DNA of 17,798 nucleotides from positions 1-17,798 of the forward strand of contig JAJDBI010000097.1 of NCBI GenBank assembly GCA_029261435.1, in the 5' to 3' direction. A program made the translations under genes and the position numbers. Shown piece by piece: positions 1 to 6,417 of this stretch (position 1 is its first letter; each line of letters begins with the position of its first letter). The DNA is from Nitrospinaceae bacterium (GTDB lineage: Bacteria > Nitrospinota > Nitrospinia > Nitrospinales > VA-1). Below the pieces are notes generated by a model. The model was not told where the DNA came from, did not search any database, and worked only from the letters and a program-made list of their open reading frames with translations.

Positions 1-654
1 GGAAACATCTATGGTAAGCAAAGAAAACTGCCGGAGGCGATTGATTATTTTAAAAGGGCGTTGAAACAAAAACCGGATTACGGTCCGGCGCATTATAATC
101 TCGCCAAGGCATTTGACCTTACTGGAAGGCGTCAGGAGGCGGCAGAGTCTTATCGCAGGGCCATAAAATCAAACCCCTACTTTGAGCAGGCTTTTTATAA
201 CTTGGCCTTTTTGGCTATGGAGCTCAGTTTGTTTGATGAAGCCTTTGAGAATTTTGAGAAATTTTTATCCATGCAACCCAACCACTCAAAAGCTCATTTT
301 GGCGCGGGCAATGCATTGATGATGAAAGGTCAGTTGGACTTGGCTCTGACAGAGTACCGAAAGTCAGCTCAGTTGGACCCTTCATTCGCTCTTCCATATT
401 TGAACATTGCCAATATTCAAATGCAGACTAAAAACATTCCAGCAGCGATTGAAAATTTTGAAAAGGCTCTAAGCATCAACCCAGCTATGCCAGCTGTCCA
501 TTTAAACCTGGGGATGATTTATCATCAGATCCAAAGAAATACGGAAAAAGCCCTGGGGCATCTGAAGGAATCTCTCCGACTGGCCCCAGGCCAACAGAGA
601 GCGGAATCGATCCAGTCCCTGATTCAGGAACTGGAGAACAAGCAACCGACCTAA
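1..654 (+). CDS. TPR-repeat protein (5'-truncated by window edge)
   Basis: The frame is open from base 1, so the true start lies upstream; the TTG at 61 lies inside a repeat and is not a credible start. The visible 217 residues are almost entirely tetratricopeptide repeats of about 34 residues with the usual W/Y-L-G/A-Y/F-A-P pattern. Examples are 'EAIDYFKRALKQKPDY', 'EAAESYRRAIKSNP', 'LALTEYRKSAQLDPS' and 'AAIENFEKALSINP'. TPRs form a helical superhelix that binds protein partners, so the role is probably scaffolding, but the partner is unknown. No catalytic domain is seen in the visible part; one could precede it. The stop TAA at 652-654 overlaps the stop of the opposing gene. No obvious terminator follows. 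The family call is firm and the function is open. Confidence 0.85.
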   Translation, partial: GNIYGKQRKLPEAIDYFKRALKQKPDYGPAHYNLAKAFDLTGRRQEAAESYRRAIKSNPYFEQAFYNLAFLAMELSLFDEAFENFEKFLSMQPNHSKAHFGAGNALMMKGQLDLALTEYRKSAQLDPSFALPYLNIANIQMQTKNIPAAIENFEKALSINPAMPAVHLNLGMIYHQIQRNTEKALGHLKESLRLAPGQQRAESIQSLIQELENKQPT

Positions 655-929
655 GGAAACAGGATGCGGTTTCGGACCATATGTGGGATGCCAAAACGCA
701 TATGCAACAATTCAACTTTGACATCTTTTCCACCGGACTGCGGGCAAGCCTCGTAATTCGTTGAAAAAAAGGCGTTTTCTGCGTTATGGTATTCGCTGAA
801 CGTTTGAGTTGCTGTTGCCGGGTCGTCAACAGTCAAATAGACTTCCAGCTTGTCATCCCAGTTTCGAATAGCCAGCAGGATATAGTCTCCCGTAGCTACA
901 TTTTTGTCGATTTCTAAAGTGGTATCCAT
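651..929 (-). CDS. Small conserved-looking protein of unknown function
   Basis: A 92-residue gene. A strong Shine-Dalgarno (GAGGAGG) lies about six bases before the ATG, which makes it more credible than the competing frames here. The protein has no signal peptide, membrane segment or recognisable motif. It is acidic at the N-terminus (MDTTLEIDKN), has one cysteine, and has a basic/hydrophobic C-terminus ending in RNRILFP. The middle (RNWDDKLEVYLTVDDPATA) looks like alternating beta strands, suggesting a small alpha/beta fold; this is inference. Its TAG is read from the same CTAA tetramer that gives the TAA of the upstream TPR gene, so the two genes converge with a three-base overlap. It is divergent from the secreted protein at 1157, with a dyad-containing region between them. 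Confidence 0.7.
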   Translation of the reverse strand: MDTTLEIDKNVATGDYILLAIRNWDDKLEVYLTVDDPATATQTFSEYHNAENAFFSTNYEACPQSGGKDVKVELLHMRFGIPHMVRNRILFP

Positions 930-988
930 TTTTTCCTCCTCCTCGTATTCTAAATATATAATCTCTTGAGCTTGAAGTCACGGATTAC

Positions 989-1006
989 CTGTAAATATTT
1001 GTACAG
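989..1006. promoter_or_regulatory. Imperfect 18-bp dyad, candidate operator
   Basis: CTGTAAATATTTGTACAG is symmetric at seven of nine paired positions. It lies between the divergent genes that start at 929 and 1157, about 60 bases upstream of the minus-strand start. It resembles a LexA box (CTGT...ACAG), but the gap is ten bases rather than the eight of the E. coli consensus, so LexA binding is not claimed. Confidence 0.35.
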
Positions 1007-1037
1007 AAATAGAGTTTTAAATTCTAATTGAAAAATT

Positions 1038-1069
1038 TATAATAAAATCGTGTTTATTGCGCATAAACA
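1038..1069 (+). promoter_or_regulatory. Candidate -10 element plus perfect 7-bp inverted repeat
   Basis: A perfect TATAAT sits at 1038-1043 (the -35 position, TTTTAA at 1015-1020, is poor). Eight bases further, TGTTTAT-TGCGC-ATAAACA (1051-1069) is a perfect inverted repeat with a 5-base centre. It covers the expected transcription start of the secreted-protein gene at 1157. The placement suits a repressor operator or a hairpin at the mRNA 5' end. No specific regulator can be named. Confidence 0.4.
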
Positions 1070-1156
1070 GCGGATATTCATAGAACCTTAAAATGAATAA
1101 AAAAGGCTCCAAAACTATCATTGGACCAGACCTATAATTTTAAAGAAAGGCAGATT

Positions 1157-1654
1157 ATGCGAATAATGATATGGACCGCAATTTTTTTAATACCCTTTTC
1201 TTTACCTGCGTGGGCGCAAGAGTCCTTCGATAATATGTATTGCAGTGACTACCATAGTGCGCGGGTAAAAATAGTCTCGGACTCGTCAGCTCGAAAACTT
1301 TCTGAAGCCGGCATAACCAAAGGGGGTAATTCTGTGATCCGGATAAACACCGGACAACTCAAGGACCTTTCTAAAAATGCCCGTTCGTATGCAGTTAATT
1401 TTTCATGTGCCAGTCTGGTGCTGGGGCATCTGGTCAAGGGAGCAGAAGGCATCTATGATTATTATGATCAGGTTGGAAACGCCGATTGCTGGGCAGTGGG
1501 AAAACTTTTTTATAACGACCAGATAGACAAAAATGGAATCACTGCTCTGGAAGAGGAAATCAACCAGTTAAACCGGGAGCAATGGTCTCACATGCCTGGG
1601 CCGGTCAGAGTTATTTCCCTGAACGACACCTGTGAATTAAAGCCGATAAATTAG
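1157..1654 (+). CDS. Secreted protein resembling a catalytically degenerate small zinc-peptidase-like family
   Basis: The ATG at 1157 is preferred over the in-frame TTG at 1121: AAAGG lies six bases before it, and it begins a clean Sec signal peptide (hydrophobic MIWTAIFLIPFSL, cleavage after AWA, residue 20). The mature protein is about 145 residues, with cysteines at 29, 84, 111 and 159, enough for two disulfides. The arrangement 'FSCASLVLGH' (82-91), then 'ADCWAVGKL' (109-117), then 'HMPGPVRV' and a last TC parallels, from memory, small secreted proteins with HECxHxxLGH...ADCWA...HPPGxxR...C. Here the HExxH zinc ligands are replaced by F82, S83 and S86, while GH, ADCWA, PGxxR and the cysteines remain. 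If that alignment is right, this is a non-catalytic relative. It appears monocistronic, with a clear terminator after it. Confidence 0.7.
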   Translation: MRIMIWTAIFLIPFSLPAWAQESFDNMYCSDYHSARVKIVSDSSARKLSEAGITKGGNSVIRINTGQLKDLSKNARSYAVNFSCASLVLGHLVKGAEGIYDYYDQVGNADCWAVGKLFYNDQIDKNGITALEEEINQLNREQWSHMPGPVRVISLNDTCELKPIN

Positions 1655-1671
1655 TCTATTTTTTCTAATCT

Positions 1672-1712
1672 AGCCGCCTCCGAATTCCACATTTTTCGGT
1701 CGCGGCTTTTTT
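1672..1712 (+). terminator. Rho-independent terminator after the secreted-protein gene
   Basis: AGCCGC (1672-1677) pairs with GCGGCT (1702-1707). After a two-base mismatch the stem continues as CCG/CGG. A run of T follows directly (TTTTTT at 1707-1712). It lies 18 bases past the TAG of the gene ending at 1654. Confidence 0.85.
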
Positions 1713-1845
1713 ATTTTTAAAGTTGTTTTGTACCCACCCACCACAGTTTCTTAAATCCCATTTTTATTCAAATAAATTGTAAGGACAGGAGTTTTAGTTC
1801 GACTTCATGACTGGGAAGAATTTTTTTACCTGGATGGAGAGAAAA

Positions 1846-2250
1846 ATGCGGTTGGTCGTAAGGTTTATGAAATCTGTTTTTTCCATGAAAGCTCCGTGGC
1901 CTTTATGGGTGGTCCTGTTAATGGCGCTGAATATGATGGGGCCGTTGTTTTTCATCCACACGCTGGAGGCAAAGGCGGTTCTGATTTCAACCCTGGCCGG
2001 GGGCATGTTCATGATGTTGCTTTTCAGTGGCTATGGATTTGTCCGCCTCCTTGGGCTGGGGCATATTTTCTGGGTTCCGCTGGTGATCTGGCTGGGGCTC
2101 CGCATTCCCGAAATAGCTCTAGATACGCCCTTCGGAATATGGGTGGCTTTGGTGCTGGGGTTTAACATCCTTTCACTGGTCATGGATACCCTGGATGTTT
2201 CGCTTTACTTCATGGGCGACCGGAAGCCACTGGTTTCGCAAAGGCATTAA
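1846..2250 (+). CDS. Small multi-pass inner-membrane protein, unknown function
   Basis: I chose the ATG at 1846 because GGAGAG sits about five bases before it. An in-frame ATG at 1807 would add 13 residues but has its nearest purine-rich stretch about 15 bases away. The 134-residue protein has a short basic N-terminus followed by four hydrophobic segments. They begin near PLWVVLLMALNMMGPLFF, LISTLAGGMFMMLLFSGYG, FWVPLVIWLGL and GIWVALVLGFNILSLVM. The loop RLLGLGHIFWVP between helices 2 and 3 looks like the conserved core, and the C-terminus is polar. No known transporter or enzyme motif is visible. It stands alone between a terminator upstream and the convergent thiamine operon downstream. 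Confidence 0.75.
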   Translation: MRLVVRFMKSVFSMKAPWPLWVVLLMALNMMGPLFFIHTLEAKAVLISTLAGGMFMMLLFSGYGFVRLLGLGHIFWVPLVIWLGLRIPEIALDTPFGIWVALVLGFNILSLVMDTLDVSLYFMGDRKPLVSQRH

Positions 2251-2263
2251 CGCATAGTCGTCG

Positions 2264-2284
2264 CTGAAAGACAGGGTCTTTCAG
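2264..2284 (+). other. Perfect 9-bp hairpin with 3-base loop
   Basis: CTGAAAGAC-AGG-GTCTTTCAG lies 13 bases after the stop of the membrane-protein gene. No T run follows, so it is not a classical intrinsic terminator. It could protect the mRNA 3' end or act with Rho; its location between convergent genes fits a 3'-end element. Confidence 0.5.
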
Positions 2285-2363
2285 GGACAGGTATATAGAA
2301 TGAGAAAGCTGGTTTCAGCCTTCGGAGTCAGGCAACCCCAAAGCAGTATGGATAGAGGTTTAG

Positions 2364-2448
2364 TGAGATTGCTGGATTGCTACGTGCTCCTGTTCCTTGC
2401 TCGCAATGACAGACTAAGCAACCCACCTAGCCCCCCTTGTCAGGGGGG
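2364..2448. repeat. Degenerate intergenic repeat with C6/G6 hairpin
   Basis: Between convergent genes lies a stretch with GAGATTGCTGGATTGC...TTGCTCGCAATGACAG, an imperfect ATTGC/GCAAT inverted arrangement. It is followed by CCCCCCTTGTCAGGGGGG (2431-2448), a 6-bp stem. This style, 'cgcaatgacag' followed by a G/C-run hairpin, resembles dispersed intergenic repeats of other bacteria. A related pattern (TAATGACAG followed by a CCTCCCC...GGGGCGAGG hairpin) recurs near 12037-12114. The open frame crossing it looks repeat-derived and is not called. Confidence 0.5.
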
Positions 2449-2457
2449 TATTTGGGG

Positions 2458-2472
2458 GCAGCGTCACGCTGC
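2458..2472. repeat. 15-bp palindrome GCAGCGT-C-ACGCTGC at the end of thiC
   Basis: A perfect 7-1-7 palindrome directly after the thiC stop (minus strand), touching the stop codon. Its 13-base core CAGCGTCACGCTG recurs at 10506-10518. No T run follows on the minus strand, so it is not a standard terminator, although a 3'-end hairpin role is plausible. Confidence 0.6.
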
Positions 2473-4412
2473 TATTCAGCTTTGGTATAGATCTCGCTGC
2501 CTTTTTCTTTGAAGGTGTCGGACATTTCTTTCATGCCTTCTTCCAGTGCCTGTTTTTCTTCCATACCTTTTTGTTCGGCATAGTCGCGCACGTCCTGGGT
2601 GATTTTCATGGAGCAGAAATGCGGGCCGCACATGGAACAGAAATGAGCCACCTTCGCTGAATCTTTCGGCAGGGTTTCATCGTGAAACTCCAGAGCTTTT
2701 TCCGGGTCGAGCGACAGGTTGAACTGATCTTCCCAACGGAACTCGAACCGGGCTTTGCTGAGTGCATCATCCCGTACTCTCGCGCCGGGGTGTCCCTTTG
2801 CAAGATCCGCCGCATGTGCTGCGATTTTATAAGTGATGACGCCTTCTTTTACATCGTCACGATTGGGCAACCCGAGATGTTCTTTCGGGGTGACATAGCA
2901 GAGCATGGCGGTGCCGTACCAGCCTATCATGGCCGCGCCGATGCCACTGGTGATGTGGTCGTAACCCGGAGCGATGTCGGTGGTCAGCGGCCCTAATGTG
3001 TAGAACGGGGCTTCGCCACAGGCCAGCAATTGTCGATCCATATTTTCTTTGATCATGTGCATGGGAACATGACCCGGACCCTCGATCATGGTCTGCACTT
3101 CATGTTTCCAGGCAATCTTGGTCAATTCACCGAGAGTTTCCAGTTCGGCAAATTGAGCTTCGTCATTTGCGTCAGCGGTGGAACCGGGACGCAACCCGTC
3201 ACCCAATGAAAAGGAAACGTCATAAGCTTTCAGGATCTCGCATATTTCCTCAAAGTTGGTGTAGAGGAAATTTTCTTTATGATAAGTGAGGCACCATTTA
3301 GCCATGATCGCGCCGCCGCGTGAGACGATGCCGGTCACGCGTTTTGCGGTCATTGGCACATAGCGCAATAACACTCCGGCATGAATGTTGAAATAGTCCA
3401 CGCCTTGTTCGCATTGTTCAATCAGTGTGTCGCGATAAATTTCCCAAGTGAGATCTTCGATCTTGCCATCGACTTTTTCCAAGGCCTGATAGATGGGCAC
3501 GGTGCCGATGGGAACCGGAGAGTTGCGCAGGATCCATTCGCGGGTGGTGTGGATATTTTTTCCGGTGGAGAGATCCATAACATTGTCGGCTCCACAACGC
3601 GCTGACCAGACCATTTTTTCAACTTCCTCTTCGATAGAGGAACTGACTGCTGAGTTACCGATGTTGGAGTTGATCTTGACGAGAAAGTTTCGCCCGATAA
3701 TCATTGGCTCCGATTCCGGGTGATTGATGTTGGCCGGGATGATGGCGCGTCCTCGTGCCACTTCTTCACGCACAAATTCCGGGGTGATTTCTTCCTGCAG
3801 ATTTGCCCCGAATGAATTTCCTTTCAGACGTTGTTCGCGTTCTTCGTCCTGCATCCATTGTTTGCGTTTCTGGTTTTCGCGAATGGCGATGAACTCCATT
3901 TCAGGAGTGATGATTCCTTTTTTCGCATAATGCATTTGCGTGACGTTTTTTCCAAACTTCGCACGCAGAACCTGTTTGCGGGTTTTGGGGAAGCGTTCGG
4001 TATTGGGGTTTTCCCCTTCACGATAGCCATCGTCCTTCGGCATGATACTTCGAGCATCGTAATACTCGACATCTTCCCGACCTGTAATCCAGGGCAGGCG
4101 AATGGGTTCCAGTCCTTCACGGATGTCAATTTTGGCTTCAGGGTCGGTGTAGGGTCCGGATGTGTCATAGACGATGATGGAACTTTCATCATTTTCTTTG
4201 TGGCTACCGTTTCCATTCCCATTGCCATTCCCAGTGACGGTTGTAGAAGGGGACAGAGAAATTTCTCTGAAAGGGACTTTTATATCCTTATGCAGAGTTC
4301 CATTGACATAAACTTTTTTCGAGTTAGGGGAAATCGGTTTGGTAGAAATTTCGACCTTTTCATCAGTCGCTCCGTGCCGGTTTCCATTGCCATTACCATT
4401 TGATTGAGTCAT
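2472..4412 (-). CDS. thiC: Phosphomethylpyrimidine synthase ThiC
   Basis: ThiC is a radical-SAM-type enzyme that rearranges 5-aminoimidazole ribotide to HMP-phosphate, the pyrimidine half of thiamine. At 646 residues this is the long form: an N-terminal ThiC-associated region (about 80-170) precedes the catalytic barrel. Hallmarks visible are EGPGHVPMH, GPLTTDIAPGYDHI, AAMIGWYGTAMLCYVTP and the C-terminal 4Fe-4S ligands CSMCGPHFC (C592, C595, C600; CX2CX4C). The ATG has GGAGG nine bases upstream and overlaps the thiE stop as ATGA, indicating translational coupling. It is the last gene of the riboswitch-controlled thi operon. Two low-complexity Asn-Gly runs (residues 5-11 and 61-69) flank a nonconserved N-terminal extension. 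All core motifs are intact, so it is expected to be active. Confidence 0.97.
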   Translation of the reverse strand: MTQSNGNGNGNRHGATDEKVEISTKPISPNSKKVYVNGTLHKDIKVPFREISLSPSTTVTGNGNGNGNGSHKENDESSIIVYDTSGPYTDPEAKIDIREGLEPIRLPWITGREDVEYYDARSIMPKDDGYREGENPNTERFPKTRKQVLRAKFGKNVTQMHYAKKGIITPEMEFIAIRENQKRKQWMQDEEREQRLKGNSFGANLQEEITPEFVREEVARGRAIIPANINHPESEPMIIGRNFLVKINSNIGNSAVSSSIEEEVEKMVWSARCGADNVMDLSTGKNIHTTREWILRNSPVPIGTVPIYQALEKVDGKIEDLTWEIYRDTLIEQCEQGVDYFNIHAGVLLRYVPMTAKRVTGIVSRGGAIMAKWCLTYHKENFLYTNFEEICEILKAYDVSFSLGDGLRPGSTADANDEAQFAELETLGELTKIAWKHEVQTMIEGPGHVPMHMIKENMDRQLLACGEAPFYTLGPLTTDIAPGYDHITSGIGAAMIGWYGTAMLCYVTPKEHLGLPNRDDVKEGVITYKIAAHAADLAKGHPGARVRDDALSKARFEFRWEDQFNLSLDPEKALEFHDETLPKDSAKVAHFCSMCGPHFCSMKITQDVRDYAEQKGMEEKQALEEGMKEMSDTFKEKGSEIYTKAE

Positions 4413-5071
4413 AACGAGTTGCCTCCAAAGTTCTGCGTAAATTCAGATGAATGTTGTTTTATATCAGTTGAGTCCCAGATATCAGAAATCACGGCGACCC
4501 CGAAGGACCCATGCTCCAGACATTCAGGAACGCGGTGCAGAGTTATTCCCCCTAATGCCAGAACCGGCAGGCGAACTGATTGCGTCACCTGTCGGAGTGG
4601 GTCCAGTCCTTGCGGCGGACCGTAACTGGTTTTTGAGGGTGTTTCGTAAATTGGACTGAAAGTGATGAAATCCGCATCTTGTGTTTCGGCAAGACGCGCT
4701 CCTTCCAGTGAATGCGTTGAGACCCCGACAACGAGGTCGGGGAAATTGTTTTTCACTTCGCTGGCCTGGACGCTGGCTTCTGTGAGGTGCACGCCGTCGG
4801 CCCCTGCCATGACAGCAATGTCGGCGCGGTCATTGATGAACAGTTTGGCATCGTAGCGTTGCATGAGAGGTTTGACTTCAAGTGCAAGTGTCAGCAGCTC
4901 TTTTGGGCTCAGACTTTTTTCCCGCAATTGCAGCGAGCGCACTCCACCTTGCAAAGCTTCTTCCAGCGCACCGAGGAACCGGCTTTTTCCAATTCGCATG
5001 CAGTCGGTGATGAGGTAAACCTGCAGGAAATCCAAATCCTGTTCTGTCTTGAATGGAGTCGAAGTCATCAT
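4409..5071 (-). CDS. thiE: Thiamine-phosphate synthase ThiE
   Basis: ThiE couples HMP-diphosphate with the thiazole phosphate to form thiamine phosphate. The 220-residue TIM barrel shows the family signatures QLREKSLS, FINDRADIA, GADGVHLTE, VGVSTHS, FSPIYETPSK (diphosphate/thiazole binding) and LALGGI. I chose the ATG at 5071, five bases past the thiG stop. A TTG at 5086 would give five more residues and overlap thiG by 11 bases, with no better ribosome site. Its TGA overlaps the thiC ATG by four bases. The LTE of GVHLTE replaces the common L-G-Q/P, a minor variation. Length and motif order are normal, and the order thiS-thiG-thiE-thiC supports the call. Confidence 0.95.
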   Translation of the reverse strand: MMTSTPFKTEQDLDFLQVYLITDCMRIGKSRFLGALEEALQGGVRSLQLREKSLSPKELLTLALEVKPLMQRYDAKLFINDRADIAVMAGADGVHLTEASVQASEVKNNFPDLVVGVSTHSLEGARLAETQDADFITFSPIYETPSKTSYGPPQGLDPLRQVTQSVRLPVLALGGITLHRVPECLEHGSFGVAVISDIWDSTDIKQHSSEFTQNFGGNSL

Positions 5072-5075
5072 AGGG

Positions 5076-5858
5076 TTACAGTTCAATCAAGCCGTCCAGC
5101 GGACTGCTGGCTGAGGCATAAAGTTTTTTCGGGATGCGCCCGGCTTCATAAGATAGTCGACCGCACTCCACCGCCATTTTCATAGCCTGTGCCATTTTTA
5201 ATGGATCTTTTGCTCCGGCGATAGCGGTGTTCATCAAAATTCCTGAAACACCCAGTTCCATGGCGCGACTGGCATCAGAGGCGGAGCCTACACCGGCATC
5301 AACGATGACCGGAACTTTGACCGCTTCTAAAATCAGTTTAAGGTTGTAGGGATTGCGAATGCCGAGACCCGAGCCAATAGGTGCTGCCAGTGGCATGACC
5401 GCGGCGCAACCAATGTCTTCGAGTTTTTTGCAGAGCACAACATCATCGGTGCAATAGGGCAGAACATGAAAGCCATCTTTGACCAGCAGTTTGGAGGCTT
5501 CCAGCGTGGCTTCGTTATCGGGGAATAAAGTTTTCTCATCTCCGATGACCTCCACTTTGACGATGTTCCCCAGCCCCGCTTCGCGAGCCAGCTCGCAGGT
5601 CATCACCGCTTCTTTTAATGAATAGCACCCGGCTGTGTTGGGTAGATATGTATATTTTTTGGGGTCGAGGTGTTTGAGTATGGAGTCTTTGTTTTTGTCC
5701 AGTTCAATCCGGCGGACAGCAACTGTTACCATTTCGGCACCGGAAATTTCGATAGCCTGCCGTGTTTCATCGAAAGATTTATATTTTCCGGTTCCAACAA
5801 TCAGTCTGGACTTGAAGATTTTATCACCAATTTTCATGAATTCTTTTTGTGTGTTCAT
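5076..5858 (-). CDS. thiG: Thiazole synthase ThiG
   Basis: ThiG builds the thiazole phosphate from DXP, dehydroglycine and the sulfur carried by ThiS-thiocarboxylate. The 260-residue barrel carries SRLIVGTGKY near the N-terminus, PNTAGCYS (73-80), the Schiff-base lysine K101 in VKVEVIGD, the phosphate-binding loop PLAAPIGSGLGIRNP, VIVDAGVGSASDA and NTAIAGAKDP. It starts 26 bases after thiS; the ATG at 5858 has only a weak GGGA upstream, and an in-frame ATG seven codons later is also possible. The dehydroglycine source (ThiO or ThiH) is not encoded in this window and must be elsewhere. Confidence 0.97.
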   Translation of the reverse strand: MNTQKEFMKIGDKIFKSRLIVGTGKYKSFDETRQAIEISGAEMVTVAVRRIELDKNKDSILKHLDPKKYTYLPNTAGCYSLKEAVMTCELAREAGLGNIVKVEVIGDEKTLFPDNEATLEASKLLVKDGFHVLPYCTDDVVLCKKLEDIGCAAVMPLAAPIGSGLGIRNPYNLKLILEAVKVPVIVDAGVGSASDASRAMELGVSGILMNTAIAGAKDPLKMAQAMKMAVECGRLSYEAGRIPKKLYASASSPLDGLIEL

Positions 5859-5884
5859 AATCCCAGTCTTATAAAAAATTTAAA

Positions 5885-6088
5885 TTAAATTCCACCGCCC
5901 ACAGCATGAACGATTTCAACCTCGTCGTTTTCCTGGATCGAGGTTGTAGCGTATTTGGACTTTGGAACGACTTGTTGGTTCAGGGCCATGGCAAAATTAG
6001 GTGCCTGAATATCCAGTTCTCGAATCAGATCTTCAAGGTTCTGGCTTTTCAGAATTTCCCGATTTTCGCCATTAATCGTGAGTTTCAA
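5885..6088 (-). CDS. thiS: Sulfur carrier protein ThiS
   Basis: This is the ubiquitin-like sulfur carrier whose C-terminal glycine becomes a thiocarboxylate and donates sulfur to ThiG. I chose the TTG at 6088 because GGAGAG lies just before it and it gives the normal 67-residue length beginning (M)KLTINGE. An upstream TTG at 6127 would add 13 residues unlike the family. The beta-grasp features are present: KLTINGE, LEDLIRELDI, FAMALNQQVVPKS and ENDEVEIVHAVGGG. An isoleucine follows the glycines (tail AVGGGI), unlike the exposed GG or GGG ends usual for ThiS. It is the first gene of the operon, immediately downstream of the TPP riboswitch. The activating enzyme ThiF is not in the window. Confidence 0.93.
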   Translation of the reverse strand: MKLTINGENREILKSQNLEDLIRELDIQAPNFAMALNQQVVPKSKYATTSIQENDEVEIVHAVGGGI

Positions 6089-6199
6089 GAGAATCTCTCC
6101 AAAAAAGGGACAAGGTTTGGTCCGCAATAGCCGTTAAATCAATTAGAGACAACTAAAATCACAGATCAGGTCCGGGCGAAATTTCAAAGGGATGGGCAT

Positions 6200-6235
6200 A
6201 AAAAAAGCCGCATCCCAACCTTTGGGAAATGCAGC
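6200..6235 (-). terminator. Intrinsic terminator of the TPP riboswitch (expression platform)
   Basis: On the minus strand GCTGCAT..CCCA pairs with TGGGATGCGGC around an AAGGT loop, with a two-base bulge, and is followed directly by seven T. It lies between the TPP aptamer and thiS, so it would stop transcription before the operon. Its 5' arm CATTTCCC is complementary to the aptamer 3' strand. Confidence 0.92.
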
Positions 6236-6256
6236 AAATCTTATTAACAGAAGATA

Positions 6257-6348
6257 GCCTCACTTCCCTTCGCTGGCATGATCCAGATCAGGTTCAAAGG
6301 GTCGTCCTGTTTCAGGACTCTCAGTTCAAAAACACCCCCAGTGGTCGT
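6257..6348 (-). promoter_or_regulatory. TPP riboswitch (THI element)
   Basis: Minus-strand conserved TPP aptamer segments appear in order: ACTGGGGGTG, CTGAGAG, a perfect P3 hairpin TCCTG-AAA-CAGGA, ACCC, GAACCTGATCTGGAT, ATGCCAGCGAAGGGAAG. CACT and AGTG close the P1 stem. It lies upstream of thiS with a transcription terminator at 6200-6235. The aptamer strand GGGAAGTG (plus 6261-6268) can pair over eight positions, one of them a G-T wobble, with CATTTCCC in the terminator 5' arm (plus 6224-6231). This is an antiterminator that exists only when TPP is not bound. High TPP is therefore predicted to shut off the whole thiSGEC operon. Confidence 0.97.
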
Positions 6349-6357
6349 GACAAGTCT

Positions 6358-6385
6358 AGATTATTTCATATTTCTGACAAGTCAA
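6358..6385 (-). promoter_or_regulatory. Sigma70-like promoter of the thi operon
   Basis: On the minus strand TTGACT (plus 6380-6385), a 16-base spacer and TAATCT (plus 6358-6363). Transcription would begin a few bases before the first base-paired residues of the TPP aptamer, which is where a riboswitch leader should start. Confidence 0.7.
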
Positions 6386-6417
6386 GAACTATTGACCTGA
6401 TAATAAAAAAGAGTAAT

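Noticed and set aside
989..1006. LexA (SOS) box
   Set aside because: CTGT and ACAG are separated by ten bases, not the eight of the E. coli site, and neither flanking gene is an SOS-type gene; kept only as an unnamed dyad.
2300..2512. 70-codon open frame on the plus strand between the membrane protein and thiC
   Set aside because: It crosses the degenerate intergenic repeat and the thiC 3' end; the product (NPPSPPCQGGIWGQ) looks like translated repeat, and there is no convincing ribosome site.
3831..4403. 190-codon plus-strand open frame opposite thiC
   Set aside because: A shadow of the thiC reading frame; thiC shows family motifs over its whole length, and the antisense frame has no ribosome site or domain.
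6229..6417. N-terminal extension of the TPR/SH3 lipoprotein frame
   Set aside because: These 63 codons lie on the opposite strand of the TPP riboswitch; a lipoprotein signal begins at 6418, so the upstream part is not coding.
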